Assembly (NCBI GenBank): GCA_946886865.1
Contig: CAMPJI010000013.1
Span: forward strand, 1-48,319
Reading direction: 5' to 3'
Source: an uncultured Lysobacterales bacterium
GTDB lineage: Bacteria > Pseudomonadota > Gammaproteobacteria > Xanthomonadales > Xanthomonadaceae
Length of the DNA: 48,319 bases
Shown: in pieces, positions 19,207 through 27,924 of the stretch
Layout of the letters: each line of letters opens with the position of its first letter
Position numbering within the stretch: the stretch's first letter is position 1
Notes under the pieces: generated by a model
The model's database searches: none
What the model was told of the DNA's origin: nothing
Seen by the model: only the letters and a program-made list of their open reading frames with translations
Position numbers and translations under genes: made by a program

Positions 19207-19779
19207 ATGAGCATCAAGTCCGACCGCTGGATCCGCCGCATGGCCGCAGAGAAGGGCATGATCGAGCCGTTCGAGGCCGGGCAGGTCAAGCACGCCGACG
19301 GCGAGCGGATCGTCAGCTACGGCACGTCCAGCTATGGCTATGACGTGCGCTGCTCGCGCGAGTTCAAGGTGTTCACCAACATCAATTCGACCATCGTCGA
19401 TCCCAAGCACTTCGATCCGGGCAGCTTCGTCGACATCGATGCGGACGTCTGCATCATCCCGCCGAACTCCTTCGCGCTGGCGCGCACGGTCGAGTATTTC
19501 CGGATCCCGCGCGACACGCTGGTGGTGTGCCTGGGCAAGAGCACGTATGCGCGCTGCGGGATCATCGTCAACGTGACGCCGCTCGAGCCGGAATGGGAGG
19601 GCCACGTCACGCTGGAGTTCTCCAACACCACGCCGCTGCCAGCGCGCATCTACGCCAACGAAGGCGTCGCGCAGATGCTGTTCTTCCAGGCCGACCAGGA
19701 CGACGTCTGCGAGACGTCCTACAAGGACCGGGGCGGCAAGTACCAGGGCCAGACCGGCGTCACGCTTCCGCGCACCTGA
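19207..19779 (+). CDS. dcd: dCTP deaminase
   Basis: Deaminates dCTP to dUTP, the main route to dTMP precursors in gammaproteobacteria. The 190-residue protein has the family blocks [40 protein letters not shown], the catalytic-Glu segment [20 protein letters not shown] and [14 protein letters not shown]. The length and ends match the E. coli type. The start follows a short leader with its own -10 box; convergent with the HIT gene 20 nt downstream. Confidence 0.97.
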   Translation: MSIKSDRWIRRMAAEKGMIEPFEAGQVKHADGERIVSYGTSSYGYDVRCSREFKVFTNINSTIVDPKHFDPGSFVDIDADVCIIPPNSFALARTVEYFRIPRDTLVVCLGKSTYARCGIIVNVTPLEPEWEGHVTLEFSNTTPLPARIYANEGVAQMLFFQADQDDVCETSYKDRGGKYQGQTGVTLPRT

Positions 19780-19798
19780 TGCGCCCCGCGGCGCGCCC

Positions 19799-20215
19799 CT
19801 ACGCGGGCAACGCGCGCTGCAGGACCGAGATCCGCTCGACCAGCGCCTCGGGCGTGTAGGGCTTGGCGGTCGCCGTCCCCCACACCGGGCGCGGCCATGC
19901 GATGTCGTCGCGGTAGCGCGCGATTACGTGCACGTGCAGTTGCGGGACCATGTTGCCGAGCGCGGCGACGTTGAGCTTGTGCGGCTTGAACGCCGACTGC
20001 AGCGCCCGGCTGGCGAGCGCGATTTCACGAGTCAGGCCGGACTGCGCGGCATCGTCCAGGTCGATCCACTCCACCGCGCCAGCCACGCGCGGTACCAGGA
20101 TCAGCCACGGGTGGTTGGCATCGTCCATCAGCCGCAGTTCGCTCAACGGCAGGTGGGCGACCGGGTGGGTGTCCGCGGCCAGTTGCGGGTCCAGGTGCCA
20201 GTCGGTGGCGTTCAT
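19799..20215 (-). CDS. HIT domain protein
   Basis: Nucleotide-binding hydrolase/transferase of the histidine triad superfamily, 138 residues. The triad region reads MVPQLHVHVIAR: the second and third histidines are kept while the first position is Gln, a pattern I recognise from a HIT subfamily of this size. Preceding elements include LILVPRVAG and KLNVAALGN. Its ATG overlaps the stop of the upstream dienelactone hydrolase gene (ATGA), so the two are translationally coupled. Substrate unknown. Confidence 0.88.
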   Translation of the reverse strand: MNATDWHLDPQLAADTHPVAHLPLSELRLMDDANHPWLILVPRVAGAVEWIDLDDAAQSGLTREIALASRALQSAFKPHKLNVAALGNMVPQLHVHVIARYRDDIAWPRPVWGTATAKPYTPEALVERISVLQRALPA

Positions 20216-20877
20216 CGCAACGCGTCCTCCAGGAAATCGACCGTGCGCGTCCACGCCTGGGCGGCACTGGCGGCATGGAAGTCGCCGCGGCGGTCGCAGT
20301 TGAAGCCGTGACCGGCGTCCTCGTATACGAACATCCGCGCCTGCGGATACGCATCGCGGTGCGCCTGGAGATCCGCCGCCGGGATGATCGGGTCGTGCGC
20401 GCCGAAGTGGAACAGCATCGGCGCGCGCAGCGGCTCACCCAGGAACGGAACGCTGCGGCCGCCGTAGTAGCTCACCGCGGGCAGTCCCAGACGCGTGTTG
20501 CCCAGCAATGCGACCGAACCGCCCCAGCAGAAGCCCACGACGCCGGTACGCAAGCCTTCGTCCTGCAGCAACGTCGCCGCGGCGCCGACCCCATCGACCG
20601 CGCGGTCGAAGCCGAGCCGGGCGACCAGATCGCGGCCGCGGGCGACGCCTGCTTCGTCGTAATCGAGTTCGACGCCGCGCTCGACAGGGTCCATCACGGC
20701 CGGGGCCAGGGCCACGAAGCCGGCATCGGCAAAACGGCCCACCACCTGTCGGATGTGGCCGTTCACGCCGAAGATTTCCTGAACCACGACCACCGCGCCC
20801 TTGGAGGGGCCCGTGGGGTCGGCGCGCCAGCCGCGGATGGGGCCGGCGTCACTTCCAATGTCGATCCATGTGGCCAT
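20212..20877 (-). CDS. Dienelactone hydrolase family protein
   Basis: Alpha/beta hydrolase of 221 residues with the Cys-Asp-His triad of the dienelactone hydrolase family: nucleophile Cys in GVVGFCWGGS, Asp in FHFGAHDPIIP and His in EDAGHGFNC. The N-terminal block VVVVQEIFGVNGHIRQVVGRFA is also typical. These enzymes hydrolyse cyclic esters, but the biological substrate cannot be told here. First gene of a two-gene operon with the HIT protein, divergent from rimO. Confidence 0.9.
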   Translation of the reverse strand: MATWIDIGSDAGPIRGWRADPTGPSKGAVVVVQEIFGVNGHIRQVVGRFADAGFVALAPAVMDPVERGVELDYDEAGVARGRDLVARLGFDRAVDGVGAAATLLQDEGLRTGVVGFCWGGSVALLGNTRLGLPAVSYYGGRSVPFLGEPLRAPMLFHFGAHDPIIPAADLQAHRDAYPQARMFVYEDAGHGFNCDRRGDFHAASAAQAWTRTVDFLEDALR

Positions 20878-20923
20878 CGCGCTGCCTCCAGGCTGAACCG
20901 CCCGGGGGAGGCGGCACGGCCCG

Positions 20924-20943
20924 ATTCTAGCGCCCGCTATAAT
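20924..20943. promoter_or_regulatory. Divergent -10 boxes, dienelactone hydrolase / rimO
   Basis: TATAAT on the + strand (20938-20943) reads toward rimO about 90 nt away. TAGAAT on the - strand (20929 down to 20924) reads toward the hydrolase about 45 nt away. They are 8 nt apart, separated by a GC-rich stretch with a short inverted repeat (TAGCG / CGCTA). No strong -35 on either strand. Confidence 0.5.
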
Positions 20944-21034
20944 CGGCGGCCCGGTCAGGCCGGGCTCCCGCCAGCCCGCCCCCTGCGACCGTCCCAGCGC
21001 GCCGCCTGCGCGCTCCCAACTGCGCACCGTATCC

Positions 21035-22402
21035 ATGTCACTGCCCAACACGCCCGCCACCAGCGGCAAGGTCGGCTTCGTCAGCCTTGGCTGCCCGAAG
21101 GCCCTGGTCGACTCCGAACGCATCCTGACCCAACTGCGGGTGGAGGGCTATGAGCTGGTGCCCAGCTACGACGACGCGGACGTGGTGGTGGTCAACACCT
21201 GCGGGTTCATCGACTCGGCAGTCGCCGAATCGCTGGACGCCATCGGCGAAGCCATGGCCGAGAACGGCAAGGTCATCGTCACCGGCTGCCTGGGCAAGCG
21301 CGGCGACCTGATCCGCGAGGCCCACCCGGACGTGCTATCCATCAGTGGTCCGCAGGATTACGACACTGTGCTGGGCGCGGTGCACCAGGCGCTGCCGCCG
21401 ACGCACGACCCTTTCACCAGCCTGCTGCCGCGCCGCGCGTCGCAGGAGGACGACGTCGGCATCAAGCTGACGCCGAAGCACTACGCATACCTGAAGATTT
21501 CCGAGGGCTGCAACCACCGCTGCAGCTTCTGCATCATCCCGTCGATGCGCGGCGACCTGGTGTCGCGCCCGGTCGACGCGGTGCTGCGCGAGGCCGAGAA
21601 GCTGGTGATGGGCGGCGTGCGCGAGCTGCTGGTGATTTCGCAGGACACGTCGGCCTATGGCGTGGACGTGCGCTACCAGCCGCGCGAGTGGCGCGGCCGC
21701 GAGTACCAGACGCGCATGAAGGCGCTGTGCGAGGGGCTGGGCGAGCTGGGCGTGTGGAGCCGCCTGCACTACGTGTACCCGTACCCGCACGTCGACGACA
21801 TCATTCCGCTGATGGCCGAAGGCACCGTGCTGCCGTACCTGGACATTCCGTTCCAGCACGCCAGCCCCCGCATCCTCAAGCTGATGAAGCGCCCCGGTGC
21901 GGTCGACCGCACGCTGGAGCGCATCCAGCGCTGGCGCGCGATGTGCCCCGACCTAACGATCCGCAGCACCTTCATCGTCGGGTTTCCCGGCGAGACCGAG
22001 GCCGAGTTCGAGGCGTTGCTGGACTTCCTCGACGAGGCGCAGCTCGACCGCGTCGGCGCGTTCGCCTACTCGCCGGTGGACGGCGCGACGGCCAATGCCT
22101 TGCCCGACCCGGTGCCCGAAGAGGTCAAGCAGGAGCGGCTGGCGCGGTTCATGGAGCGCCAGGCGGAGATTTCCACGGCGCGCCTTGAGGCCAAGGTCGG
22201 CACGGTCCAGCAGTGCCTCGTGGACATGGTCGATGGCGACCTCGCGATCGCACGCTCGAAGGCCGACGCGCCGGAGATCGACGGCGTCGTGCAGATCCAG
22301 AACGGGCTGGAGGCGGGACTGCGCCCGGGCCAGTTCGTGGACGTCGAGATCATGGGCAGCGACGAACACGACCTGTACGGCGAGGCCGTCATCGCCGATT
22401 AG
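21035..22402 (+). CDS. rimO: Ribosomal protein uS12 methylthiotransferase RimO
   Basis: Radical-SAM enzyme that methylthiolates an aspartate of ribosomal protein S12. The 455 residues comprise an N-terminal MTTase domain ([32 protein letters not shown], three cluster-binding Cys), the radical-SAM motif CNHRCSFC (C159, C163, C166), and a C-terminal TRAM domain. The [11 protein letters not shown] signature favours RimO over the tRNA enzyme MiaB. Transcribed from a TATAAT promoter with a leader of about 85 nt. Confidence 0.96.
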   Translation: MSLPNTPATSGKVGFVSLGCPKALVDSERILTQLRVEGYELVPSYDDADVVVVNTCGFIDSAVAESLDAIGEAMAENGKVIVTGCLGKRGDLIREAHPDVLSISGPQDYDTVLGAVHQALPPTHDPFTSLLPRRASQEDDVGIKLTPKHYAYLKISEGCNHRCSFCIIPSMRGDLVSRPVDAVLREAEKLVMGGVRELLVISQDTSAYGVDVRYQPREWRGREYQTRMKALCEGLGELGVWSRLHYVYPYPHVDDIIPLMAEGTVLPYLDIPFQHASPRILKLMKRPGAVDRTLERIQRWRAMCPDLTIRSTFIVGFPGETEAEFEALLDFLDEAQLDRVGAFAYSPVDGATANALPDPVPEEVKQERLARFMERQAEISTARLEAKVGTVQQCLVDMVDGDLAIARSKADAPEIDGVVQIQNGLEAGLRPGQFVDVEIMGSDEHDLYGEAVIAD

Positions 22403-22488
22403 CGGTGGCTGCGCGCGTTGACTCGGGCCGCCCGGTGGCGCGTCGAACGCGTGGCGATGCGTCAGACGCGCGGCGTGTTTCGCATCGG

Positions 22489-22516
22489 TTGAACCGCTGG
22501 TTCACGCGCGTTTATC
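22489..22516 (+). promoter_or_regulatory. Candidate promoter of the PfpI-like gene
   Basis: TTGAAC (22489-22494), 16-nt spacer, TTTATC (22511-22516). The -35 box is part of a small inverted repeat, TGAACC-GCT-GGTTCA. GGAG at 22546-22549 precedes the ATG at 22557 by 7 nt. Confidence 0.4.
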
Positions 22517-22556
22517 GCCTCCTGCGGTCCACTGGCCCGCCGCACGGAGCAGTCCC

Positions 22557-23096
22557 ATGGCCCAGAGCCTGACCGGCAAGTCCATCGCCATCCTCGCCAC
22601 CGATGGTTTCGAACAGTCCGAGTTGACCGAACCCAAGCGCCTGTTGGAGGAGGCCGGCGCGACCGTCCATGTCATTGCGCCAAAGCCCGGTTCGATCCGC
22701 GGCTGGGACAAGAAGGACTGGGGCAAGGAGGTCGCTGTGGACAAGGCGTTGGCCGATGCCAAGGCCGGTGACTACGACGCCCTGGTGCTGCCCGGCGGCG
22801 TGATCAACCCCGACACGCTGCGTCTGGATGACAAGGCGATCGGCTTCATCAAGCGGTGTTTCGACGGCGGCAAGCCGGTCGCGGCGATCTGCCACGGCCC
22901 GTGGACGCTGATCGAGGCCGACCTGGTCGAGGGGCGCAACGTCACGTCATGGCCCTCGTTGCGCAAGGACCTGGAAAACGCCGGCGCGACCTGGGAGGAC
23001 AGCGAAGTGGTCGAGGACGGTGGATTGATCACCAGCCGCAAGCCGGACGACATCCCGGCGTTCACGAAGGCGGTCATCCGCGCGGTCGCCGGGTAA
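22557..23096 (+). CDS. PfpI/DJ-1 family protein (YhbO/Gsp18-like)
   Basis: A cytoplasmic 179-residue protein of the DJ-1/PfpI class I glutamine-amidotransferase-like family. The nucleophile elbow is AICHGPWTL (C112), with LVLPGGVINPDTLR and the N-terminal SIAILATDGFEQSELTEPKRL supplying the conserved acidic residue. Homologues have been assigned protease, chaperone and glyoxal/methylglyoxal-handling roles, the last being debated; expression is often stress-linked. Monocistronic: own promoter, convergent with greB. Confidence 0.9.
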   Translation: MAQSLTGKSIAILATDGFEQSELTEPKRLLEEAGATVHVIAPKPGSIRGWDKKDWGKEVAVDKALADAKAGDYDALVLPGGVINPDTLRLDDKAIGFIKRCFDGGKPVAAICHGPWTLIEADLVEGRNVTSWPSLRKDLENAGATWEDSEVVEDGGLITSRKPDDIPAFTKAVIRAVAG

Positions 23097-23107
23097 GGCC
23101 GGCTTCC

Positions 23108-23122
23108 GTCCCAGGGCGGGAC
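23108..23122. terminator. Small hairpin between convergent PfpI-like gene and greB
   Basis: GTCCC-AGGGC-GGGAC lies about 12 nt after the PfpI-like stop. Only a 5-bp stem and no T-run; a weak candidate for a shared termination structure. Confidence 0.25.
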
Positions 23123-23228
23123 AGCGGACGGTGCTGCGTTTGCACACCGGCCGCTGTCGCCTGACGTGCTTTCCCCCAGCGTGCGAAGAAGGCGGCTCCA
23201 ACGCCGGCCTGTCGTGATGCGACGGGCG

Positions 23229-23726
23229 TCAGTATTCGATTGCCGCCACCCAGTACGCCACCTCGCCCGCGGGCAGGGCCGCGCGCACCTCGTCGTCGAC
23301 ACGCTTGCCCAGCAATGCGCGCGCCAGCGGTGAATCGATGCTGATCCAGCCCAGCGTCGCATCCGTCTCGTCCGGCCCCACGATGCGGTACCGGACGTGT
23401 TCGCCGGTGTCGGCGTTCTCCAGCTCGACACTCGCACCGAAGAACACGGCCGACGGGTCGGACGGGGCGGTATCCACCACCTTCAGCTTGGACAACCGCT
23501 TGCTGAGGTAGCGCACGCGGCGATCGATACCCCCCAGCTGTTTCTTGCGGTAGGTGTACTCCGCGTTCTCCGAGCGGTCGCCCTCGGCCGCGGCGGCCGA
23601 CAGCGCGCGCACGACGTCGGGGCGCTGCACGCGCCACAGGTCGTCCAGCTCCGCCTTGAGGCGGTCGTGGCCCTGGCGGGTGATCAGCGCAGTGCCGGTT
23701 TCGGACGGGGGGCGCCAGCGGCCCAT
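23229..23726 (-). CDS. greB: Transcription elongation factor GreB
   Basis: Rescues backtracked RNA polymerase by stimulating transcript cleavage. The 165-residue protein has the N-terminal coiled-coil with acidic tip [16 protein letters not shown] and then [33 protein letters not shown] and [16 protein letters not shown]. The LWRVQRPDV and DRRVRYL features distinguish GreB from GreA. The ATG at 23726 gives [11 protein letters not shown], 10 residues before the conserved core. Confidence 0.94.
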   Translation of the reverse strand: MGRWRPPSETGTALITRQGHDRLKAELDDLWRVQRPDVVRALSAAAAEGDRSENAEYTYRKKQLGGIDRRVRYLSKRLSKLKVVDTAPSDPSAVFFGASVELENADTGEHVRYRIVGPDETDATLGWISIDSPLARALLGKRVDDEVRAALPAGEVAYWVAAIEY

Positions 23727-23788
23727 GCGGGGTCGGCTCCGGGACGGGCGAAGGGGCCGCGCGGGCAACGCCCCCGCGGCCGGGTCGG

Positions 23789-24313
23789 TTACATGTTCGC
23801 TTCGGAGCGGCGCAGGCTGTAGTCGAGGTCGGACTCGATGCGCTGGGCGCCCGGGTCGAGCATCCGCACTTCGTCGTTGGAGACGATCTCGTACACGCGG
23901 TCGTTCTCCGACTTGCTGTCCGGGTCCAGGCGCAGGCGGGCGCCGTCTTCTTCGGCGGCCCATGTGCCCTGCAGCTGTCGAGCGCCGTCGGCCTCGTCGA
24001 TGTAGGTCTCCGTCATCGCGAAGGTGCCGTCGGACGACAGCGTCAGCTCGGTCTCGATGCCCGGGCAGCTGGCACAGGGCAGGGTGCCGTTGAAGGTGCC
24101 GGCGAAGGCGCGCAGGTCGAGATCGCCCGCATCCGCGGCGCCGCCGTCGGTGCTCACGACTTTCGACGTTTCCTCCACGGGCGCGGTGGCCGGTTCGGCG
24201 GCGGGCGCGGCGTCGGTCGTGGCCGTCGCATCGTCGGCCGGCTCGGAGCGCTGGCAGGCGGCGACGAGCACGACGGACAGGGCCAGGCAGGCAAGGCGGG
24301 CGGTGGGGGTCAT
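23789..24313 (-). CDS. NlpE N-terminal-like lipoprotein
   Basis: A 174-residue lipoprotein: lipobox VLVAAC (Cys about residue 20), an acidic, Ala/Thr-rich linker (about 25-65), then the NlpE_N domain with [20 protein letters not shown], in which the CxxC sits where E. coli NlpE has its disulfide/copper-responsive motif. The second, OB-like domain of E. coli NlpE is absent. By family, an envelope/copper stress or surface-contact sensor. The ATG at 24313 has GGAG 9 nt upstream; ATGs at 24322 and 24328 are alternatives. Confidence 0.8.
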   Translation of the reverse strand: MTPTARLACLALSVVLVAACQRSEPADDATATTDAAPAAEPATAPVEETSKVVSTDGGAADAGDLDLRAFAGTFNGTLPCASCPGIETELTLSSDGTFAMTETYIDEADGARQLQGTWAAEEDGARLRLDPDSKSENDRVYEIVSNDEVRMLDPGAQRIESDLDYSLRRSEANM

Positions 24314-24363
24314 GTCACGCATCTCCATGTGGGTGGGCGCCACGGACGGCGCGAGGTGTTGCA

Positions 24364-24369
24364 ATTCTA
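24364..24369 (-). promoter_or_regulatory. -10 box of the NlpE-like gene
   Basis: TAGAAT on the minus strand (24369 down to 24364), about 50 nt before the start codon, in an AT-richer pocket between this gene and the DUF853 gene. Confidence 0.45.
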
Positions 24370-24405
24370 ATCAGCCTTGCAGGCCGGTTCGGTTCGCGTC
24401 GCACT

Positions 24406-25944
24406 TCAGCGGCGCCCTCCGAAGATGCCGCCCAGCACGCCGCGCAGGATCTGCCGGCCGATCCGGTTGCCGACGGTGCGCGAGGCCTGCTTGGCCATCG
24501 TCTCCAGCATGCCCTGTCGACGTTTGGTGCCGAACACCGCGTCCTTCACCGTCTGGCCGAAGCCGCCCTCCGCCGCCTCCTCGGCAGCCTTTCCGTTGCC
24601 TTTCGCGGCGGGCGCACCCGCCTTCTCAGCGAGCGCCTGCGCCTTGCGCTCCAGCATCTCGACGGCGGACTCGCGGTCCAGCGCCGTGTCGTACTTGGCG
24701 CCAACGGGGCTGCCGGCGCGGACCCGCATGCGCTCTGCATCGGTGATCGCGCCCATGCGGCAGCGCGGTGGTGCGATGAGCGTGCGCTCGACCGGCATCG
24801 GCACGCCGTTGCCCTGCAGCGTGGATACCAGCGCTTCGCCCACGCCCAGCGTGCCGATGGTTGCTGCGACATCGAGCCCCGGGTTGGGGACGAACGTCTC
24901 GGCGGCGGTGCGAACCGCCTTCTGGTCGCGCGGGGTGAAGGCGCGCAGCGCGTGCTGCACCCGGTTGCCCAGCTGGCCGAGGATGTCGTCGGGCACGTCG
25001 TCGGGGAACTGGGAGCAGAAGTACACGCCCACGCCCTTTGATCGAATGATCCGTACCACCTGCTCCACCCGCTGGCGCAGGGCGGGCGGGGCATCGTCGA
25101 ACAGCAAGTGCGCTTCGTCGAACACGAACACCAGCTTCGGTTTGTCCAGGTCGCCGACCTCCGGCAACTGTTCGAACAGTTCCGACAGCAGCCACAGCAG
25201 GAAGCTGGAATACAGGCGCGGCTTCAAAACCAGCTTGTCGGCGGCGAGGATGTTGACGATGCCGCGGCCGTCGACGGTGGTGCGCATCAGGTCCGACAGG
25301 TCCAGCGCCGGTTCGCCGAACAAGGCTTCGGCGCCATCGGATTCCAGGCGGAGCAGCGCACGCTGGATGGCACCGATCGACGGCGCGCTGACCAGTCCGT
25401 ACTCGGTCGATACCGCCTTGCGCTCTTCGGCCACCAGGTTGAGCAGGGCGCGCAGGTCAGGCAGGTCCAGCAGCAACAGGCCGCGGTCGTCGGCCAGCCT
25501 GAAGACGATGTCCATGACGCCGGACTGGGTGTCGTTGAGCTCCAGGATGCGCGACAGCAGCGTCGGGCCCATCTCGCTGACCGTGGTGCGCACCGGGTGG
25601 CCGAGCGTGCCGAACAGGTCCCAGAAGACCGTCGGGCAGCCTTCGGGCGTGTAGCCGTCGACGCCGATGCGGTCGACGCGCGCCTGCAGTTTCTCGCTGG
25701 ACGTGCCCGGCACGGCCAGGCCGGCGACGTCGCCCTTCACGTCGGCGAGGAACACCGGCACCCCGATTCGCGAGAAACCCTCGGCGAGCACCATCAGCGT
25801 GACCGTCTTGCCGGTGCCGGTGGCGCCGGCCACCAGGCCGTGGCGGTTGGCCAGGGCGGGCTGCAGCACGACATGCCCCTGGCCCGGCGCCGCGGGCGGA
25901 TCGGTGATGGCCTGGCCGATCAGGAGCGGGGCGGGCTGGGCCAT
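24406..25944 (-). CDS. DUF853/HerA-like ATPase (YjgR family)
   Basis: A 512-residue P-loop ATPase: Walker A GATGTGKTVTLMVLAE at residues about 39-54, FLADVKGDVAGLA, VFWDLFG, ILELNDTQSGV, and Walker B VFVFDEAHLLFDDAP. The family is related to HerA/FtsK-type motor ATPases, but the role of YjgR-like proteins is not settled. The C-terminus is basic and Gly/Arg-rich (RQILRGVLGGIFGGRR), which could bind nucleic acid or membrane. Single gene with its own -10 box upstream. Confidence 0.9.
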   Translation of the reverse strand: MAQPAPLLIGQAITDPPAAPGQGHVVLQPALANRHGLVAGATGTGKTVTLMVLAEGFSRIGVPVFLADVKGDVAGLAVPGTSSEKLQARVDRIGVDGYTPEGCPTVFWDLFGTLGHPVRTTVSEMGPTLLSRILELNDTQSGVMDIVFRLADDRGLLLLDLPDLRALLNLVAEERKAVSTEYGLVSAPSIGAIQRALLRLESDGAEALFGEPALDLSDLMRTTVDGRGIVNILAADKLVLKPRLYSSFLLWLLSELFEQLPEVGDLDKPKLVFVFDEAHLLFDDAPPALRQRVEQVVRIIRSKGVGVYFCSQFPDDVPDDILGQLGNRVQHALRAFTPRDQKAVRTAAETFVPNPGLDVAATIGTLGVGEALVSTLQGNGVPMPVERTLIAPPRCRMGAITDAERMRVRAGSPVGAKYDTALDRESAVEMLERKAQALAEKAGAPAAKGNGKAAEEAAEGGFGQTVKDAVFGTKRRQGMLETMAKQASRTVGNRIGRQILRGVLGGIFGGRR

Positions 25945-25992
25945 GGGCGGGGGTCCTCTGGAGTGGCGGCGACAGGCGCGGCAGGCGGGTCG

Positions 25993-25998
25993 ATTCTA
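25993..25998 (-). promoter_or_regulatory. -10 box of the DUF853 gene
   Basis: TAGAAT on the minus strand (25998 down to 25993), about 50 nt upstream of the start codon. Confidence 0.4.
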
Positions 25999-26053
25999 GC
26001 CACGCCCGGCGCCTGAACCGTCGGCGGGCCCGGGGTGCCTTGCGTGGTTGCCC

Positions 26054-26071
26054 GTGCCCGCGCGCGGGCAC
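26054..26071. promoter_or_regulatory. 18-nt perfect palindrome upstream of the transglycosylase gene
   Basis: GTGCCCGCGCGCGGGCAC is its own reverse complement. It lies 33 nt before the transglycosylase ATG and abuts TACCCT (26072-26077), a weak -10 candidate. Could be an operator or a hairpin at the 5' end of the message; GC-only palindromes also arise by chance in such DNA. Confidence 0.3.
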
Positions 26072-26104
26072 TACCCTGACTCCCCAGTCGCCGTGTGTCC
26101 CCCG

Positions 26105-27604
26105 ATGGCCCTTCCGTACCGCGTTGCCCTCCCGCTGCTCGTCGCCGTCCTGGCCGCCGCGCTCCCCACTGAAACGACTGCGCAATCGCGCCGCGACCGC
26201 GAGGCCGCCGCCGCGCTGCAACAGCGCATGCAGGCGGCCGAAGCCCGCTACCGCGAGGCCATCGTCATGGTCGGCAACGCCGATCCCGACGGCCGGGCGC
26301 AGGCCGATTCCGCGCTGGAGGACATGGAGGACGTGATGGCCGCCTGCGTGGCCCAGCGCGGCTGCCAGGTGCCGACCCTGTTGGCGACCTACAAGCGGCT
26401 GCTGAAGCAGGAAGCCGACGCCCAAGACCTGCAGGACGACGACCTCGGGCTGTCGGAGGGCGGACCGGTCGACGTGGTGGCCGCGGACGTGCCGCAGGCC
26501 GCGCGCGCGGCGCACCTGCTGGGCGACGGGCACGACTTCGACCGCATGGTGGAGTTCAACCCGGCCGTGCAGGAAGGCATCCGCCGCTGGCTGACCGACA
26601 TGCGCCCGGCGCTGATGACCAGCCATGAGAACTACCAGTACATGCGCCACCTGATGTGGCCGCACTACCAGCGCGCCGGGCTGCCGGAGGCGCTGCTGTT
26701 CGGGATCATGGCCAAGGAGTCGCACGGCCGCGTCCATGCCACCTCGCGCGCGGGCGCCGCCGGGCCGATGCAGTTCATGTACGCCACCGGGCGCCGTTTC
26801 GGGCTGGGCGATGACGGCAGCGGTTTCGACACCCGCTACGACCCGTACTCGGCCGCGCGCGCCAGCGTCGACTACCTCAACGAGCGCCTCGGCCAGCTCA
26901 ACCGCAACATCGAGCTGTCGCTGGCGGCCTACAACGGCGGCGAGGGGCGGGCGCTGCGCGTGTACCGGGAAACCGGCGGCCGCAGTTTCTGGGACGAGTC
27001 GGTCTACAGCCAGTTCCCGGAGGAAACGCGCGACTACGTGCCGATGGTGATCGCCGCGGCGTGGATCTACCTCCACCCGGAGGACTACGGCGTGGCGTTT
27101 CCCGACGTGGACGCGCGGCCGCAACCGCTGCGCCTGGCGCAGGACGCCTCGATCTACCAGCTGACGGTCTGCCTGGGCAACGACGACGGCGCGCGCGACG
27201 GCTACATGCGCGCGCTGCGCAACCTCAACCCGCGCTACCAGGCCGACGACCGCATCCCCGCCGGCACCGAGCTCAAGGCCACTGCGCGCATCGCCCAGCG
27301 CTACAACCGCTGGTGCACCCGCGGCGAGCGTGCCGACCTGGCCCGCACGCTGGTCAACAGCGACCCGCGTGCCGCGCTGGTGCGCGGCAGCGCGCCACTG
27401 CCGACCGTGCCCACGCCCGCGCCGCCGCCGCCCGTGCCGGTGGTGCGCGAGTACCAGGTGCAGCGCGGCGAAACGCTCGGGTCGATCGCGCGCAAGTTCG
27501 GCTGCGATGCCGGTGTGCTGGCGCGCGCCAACGACCTGCGCCCGGCCCGCAACGCGTTGCAGCCGGGCCAGATGCTGAAGCTGGAGCAGTGCGAGGACTT
27601 GTAG
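26105..27604 (+). CDS. mltD: Lytic transglycosylase with LysM domain (MltD-like)
   Basis: Periplasmic muramidase-type enzyme that cleaves peptidoglycan with 1,6-anhydro ring formation. The 499-residue protein has a signal peptide (about 1-27), a helical, acidic N-terminal region, the SLT domain with catalytic E205 (GIMAKESHGRVHATSRAGAAGPMQ) and LAAYNGGEGR, and one C-terminal LysM repeat (YQVQRGETLGSIARKFG ... NALQPGQMLKL, about 450-495). No lipobox, unlike E. coli MltD. The ATG at 26105 precedes the signal peptide directly; an in-frame start at 26048 is less likely. Confidence 0.88.
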   Translation: MALPYRVALPLLVAVLAAALPTETTAQSRRDREAAAALQQRMQAAEARYREAIVMVGNADPDGRAQADSALEDMEDVMAACVAQRGCQVPTLLATYKRLLKQEADAQDLQDDDLGLSEGGPVDVVAADVPQAARAAHLLGDGHDFDRMVEFNPAVQEGIRRWLTDMRPALMTSHENYQYMRHLMWPHYQRAGLPEALLFGIMAKESHGRVHATSRAGAAGPMQFMYATGRRFGLGDDGSGFDTRYDPYSAARASVDYLNERLGQLNRNIELSLAAYNGGEGRALRVYRETGGRSFWDESVYSQFPEETRDYVPMVIAAAWIYLHPEDYGVAFPDVDARPQPLRLAQDASIYQLTVCLGNDDGARDGYMRALRNLNPRYQADDRIPAGTELKATARIAQRYNRWCTRGERADLARTLVNSDPRAALVRGSAPLPTVPTPAPPPPVPVVREYQVQRGETLGSIARKFGCDAGVLARANDLRPARNALQPGQMLKLEQCEDL

Positions 27605-27924
27605 CGGGAACGGACCGGGCCTTGATGGTCTCTCGGCGTTGAGGTCCACCTCGGACATTCCGGTCCGTCATCCCGGCGAAAGCCGGGATCCATCTCGACT
27701 CGGGCGCGGGATTCATACGGGATGCGATCCGCGCTGCATCGATGATGGTGCGGAGGGTTGGGACGGCCCTGCACATGGCCGCCATGCGGCGGTGCCTGGC
27801 GTTGTCAGCCGCCCGGCGCGATCACCGGCTCCGGGACGATGGATCCCGGCTTTCGCCGGGATCACGACAGGACGCTACGCGGCAGCATGGCGCTCGCGCC
27901 ATCTGGTATGCGCGGCTGGGCTGC
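27605..27924. other. Gene-free 320-nt interval
   Basis: Between the convergent transglycosylase and psd genes. It holds a pair of inverted REP-like hairpins (27667-27694 and 27838-27866) and smaller GC hairpins between them. I see no credible coding sequence. Confidence 0.7.
27667..27866. repeat. Inverted REP doublet (REPIN-like), 200 bp
   Basis: Left arm 27667-27694 contains ATCCCGGC-GAAA-GCCGGGAT (27670-27689); right arm 27838-27866 contains ATCCCGGC-TTTC-GCCGGGAT (27843-27862). Each arm is an 8-bp hairpin, and the 28-nt arms are inverted copies of each other differing at one position (GTCATCCC against GTGATCCC). The 143-nt centre has no gene. CATCCCGGCGAAAGCCGGGATC-type repeats are widespread in proteobacterial intergenic regions. 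May also end both convergent transcripts. Confidence 0.8.
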
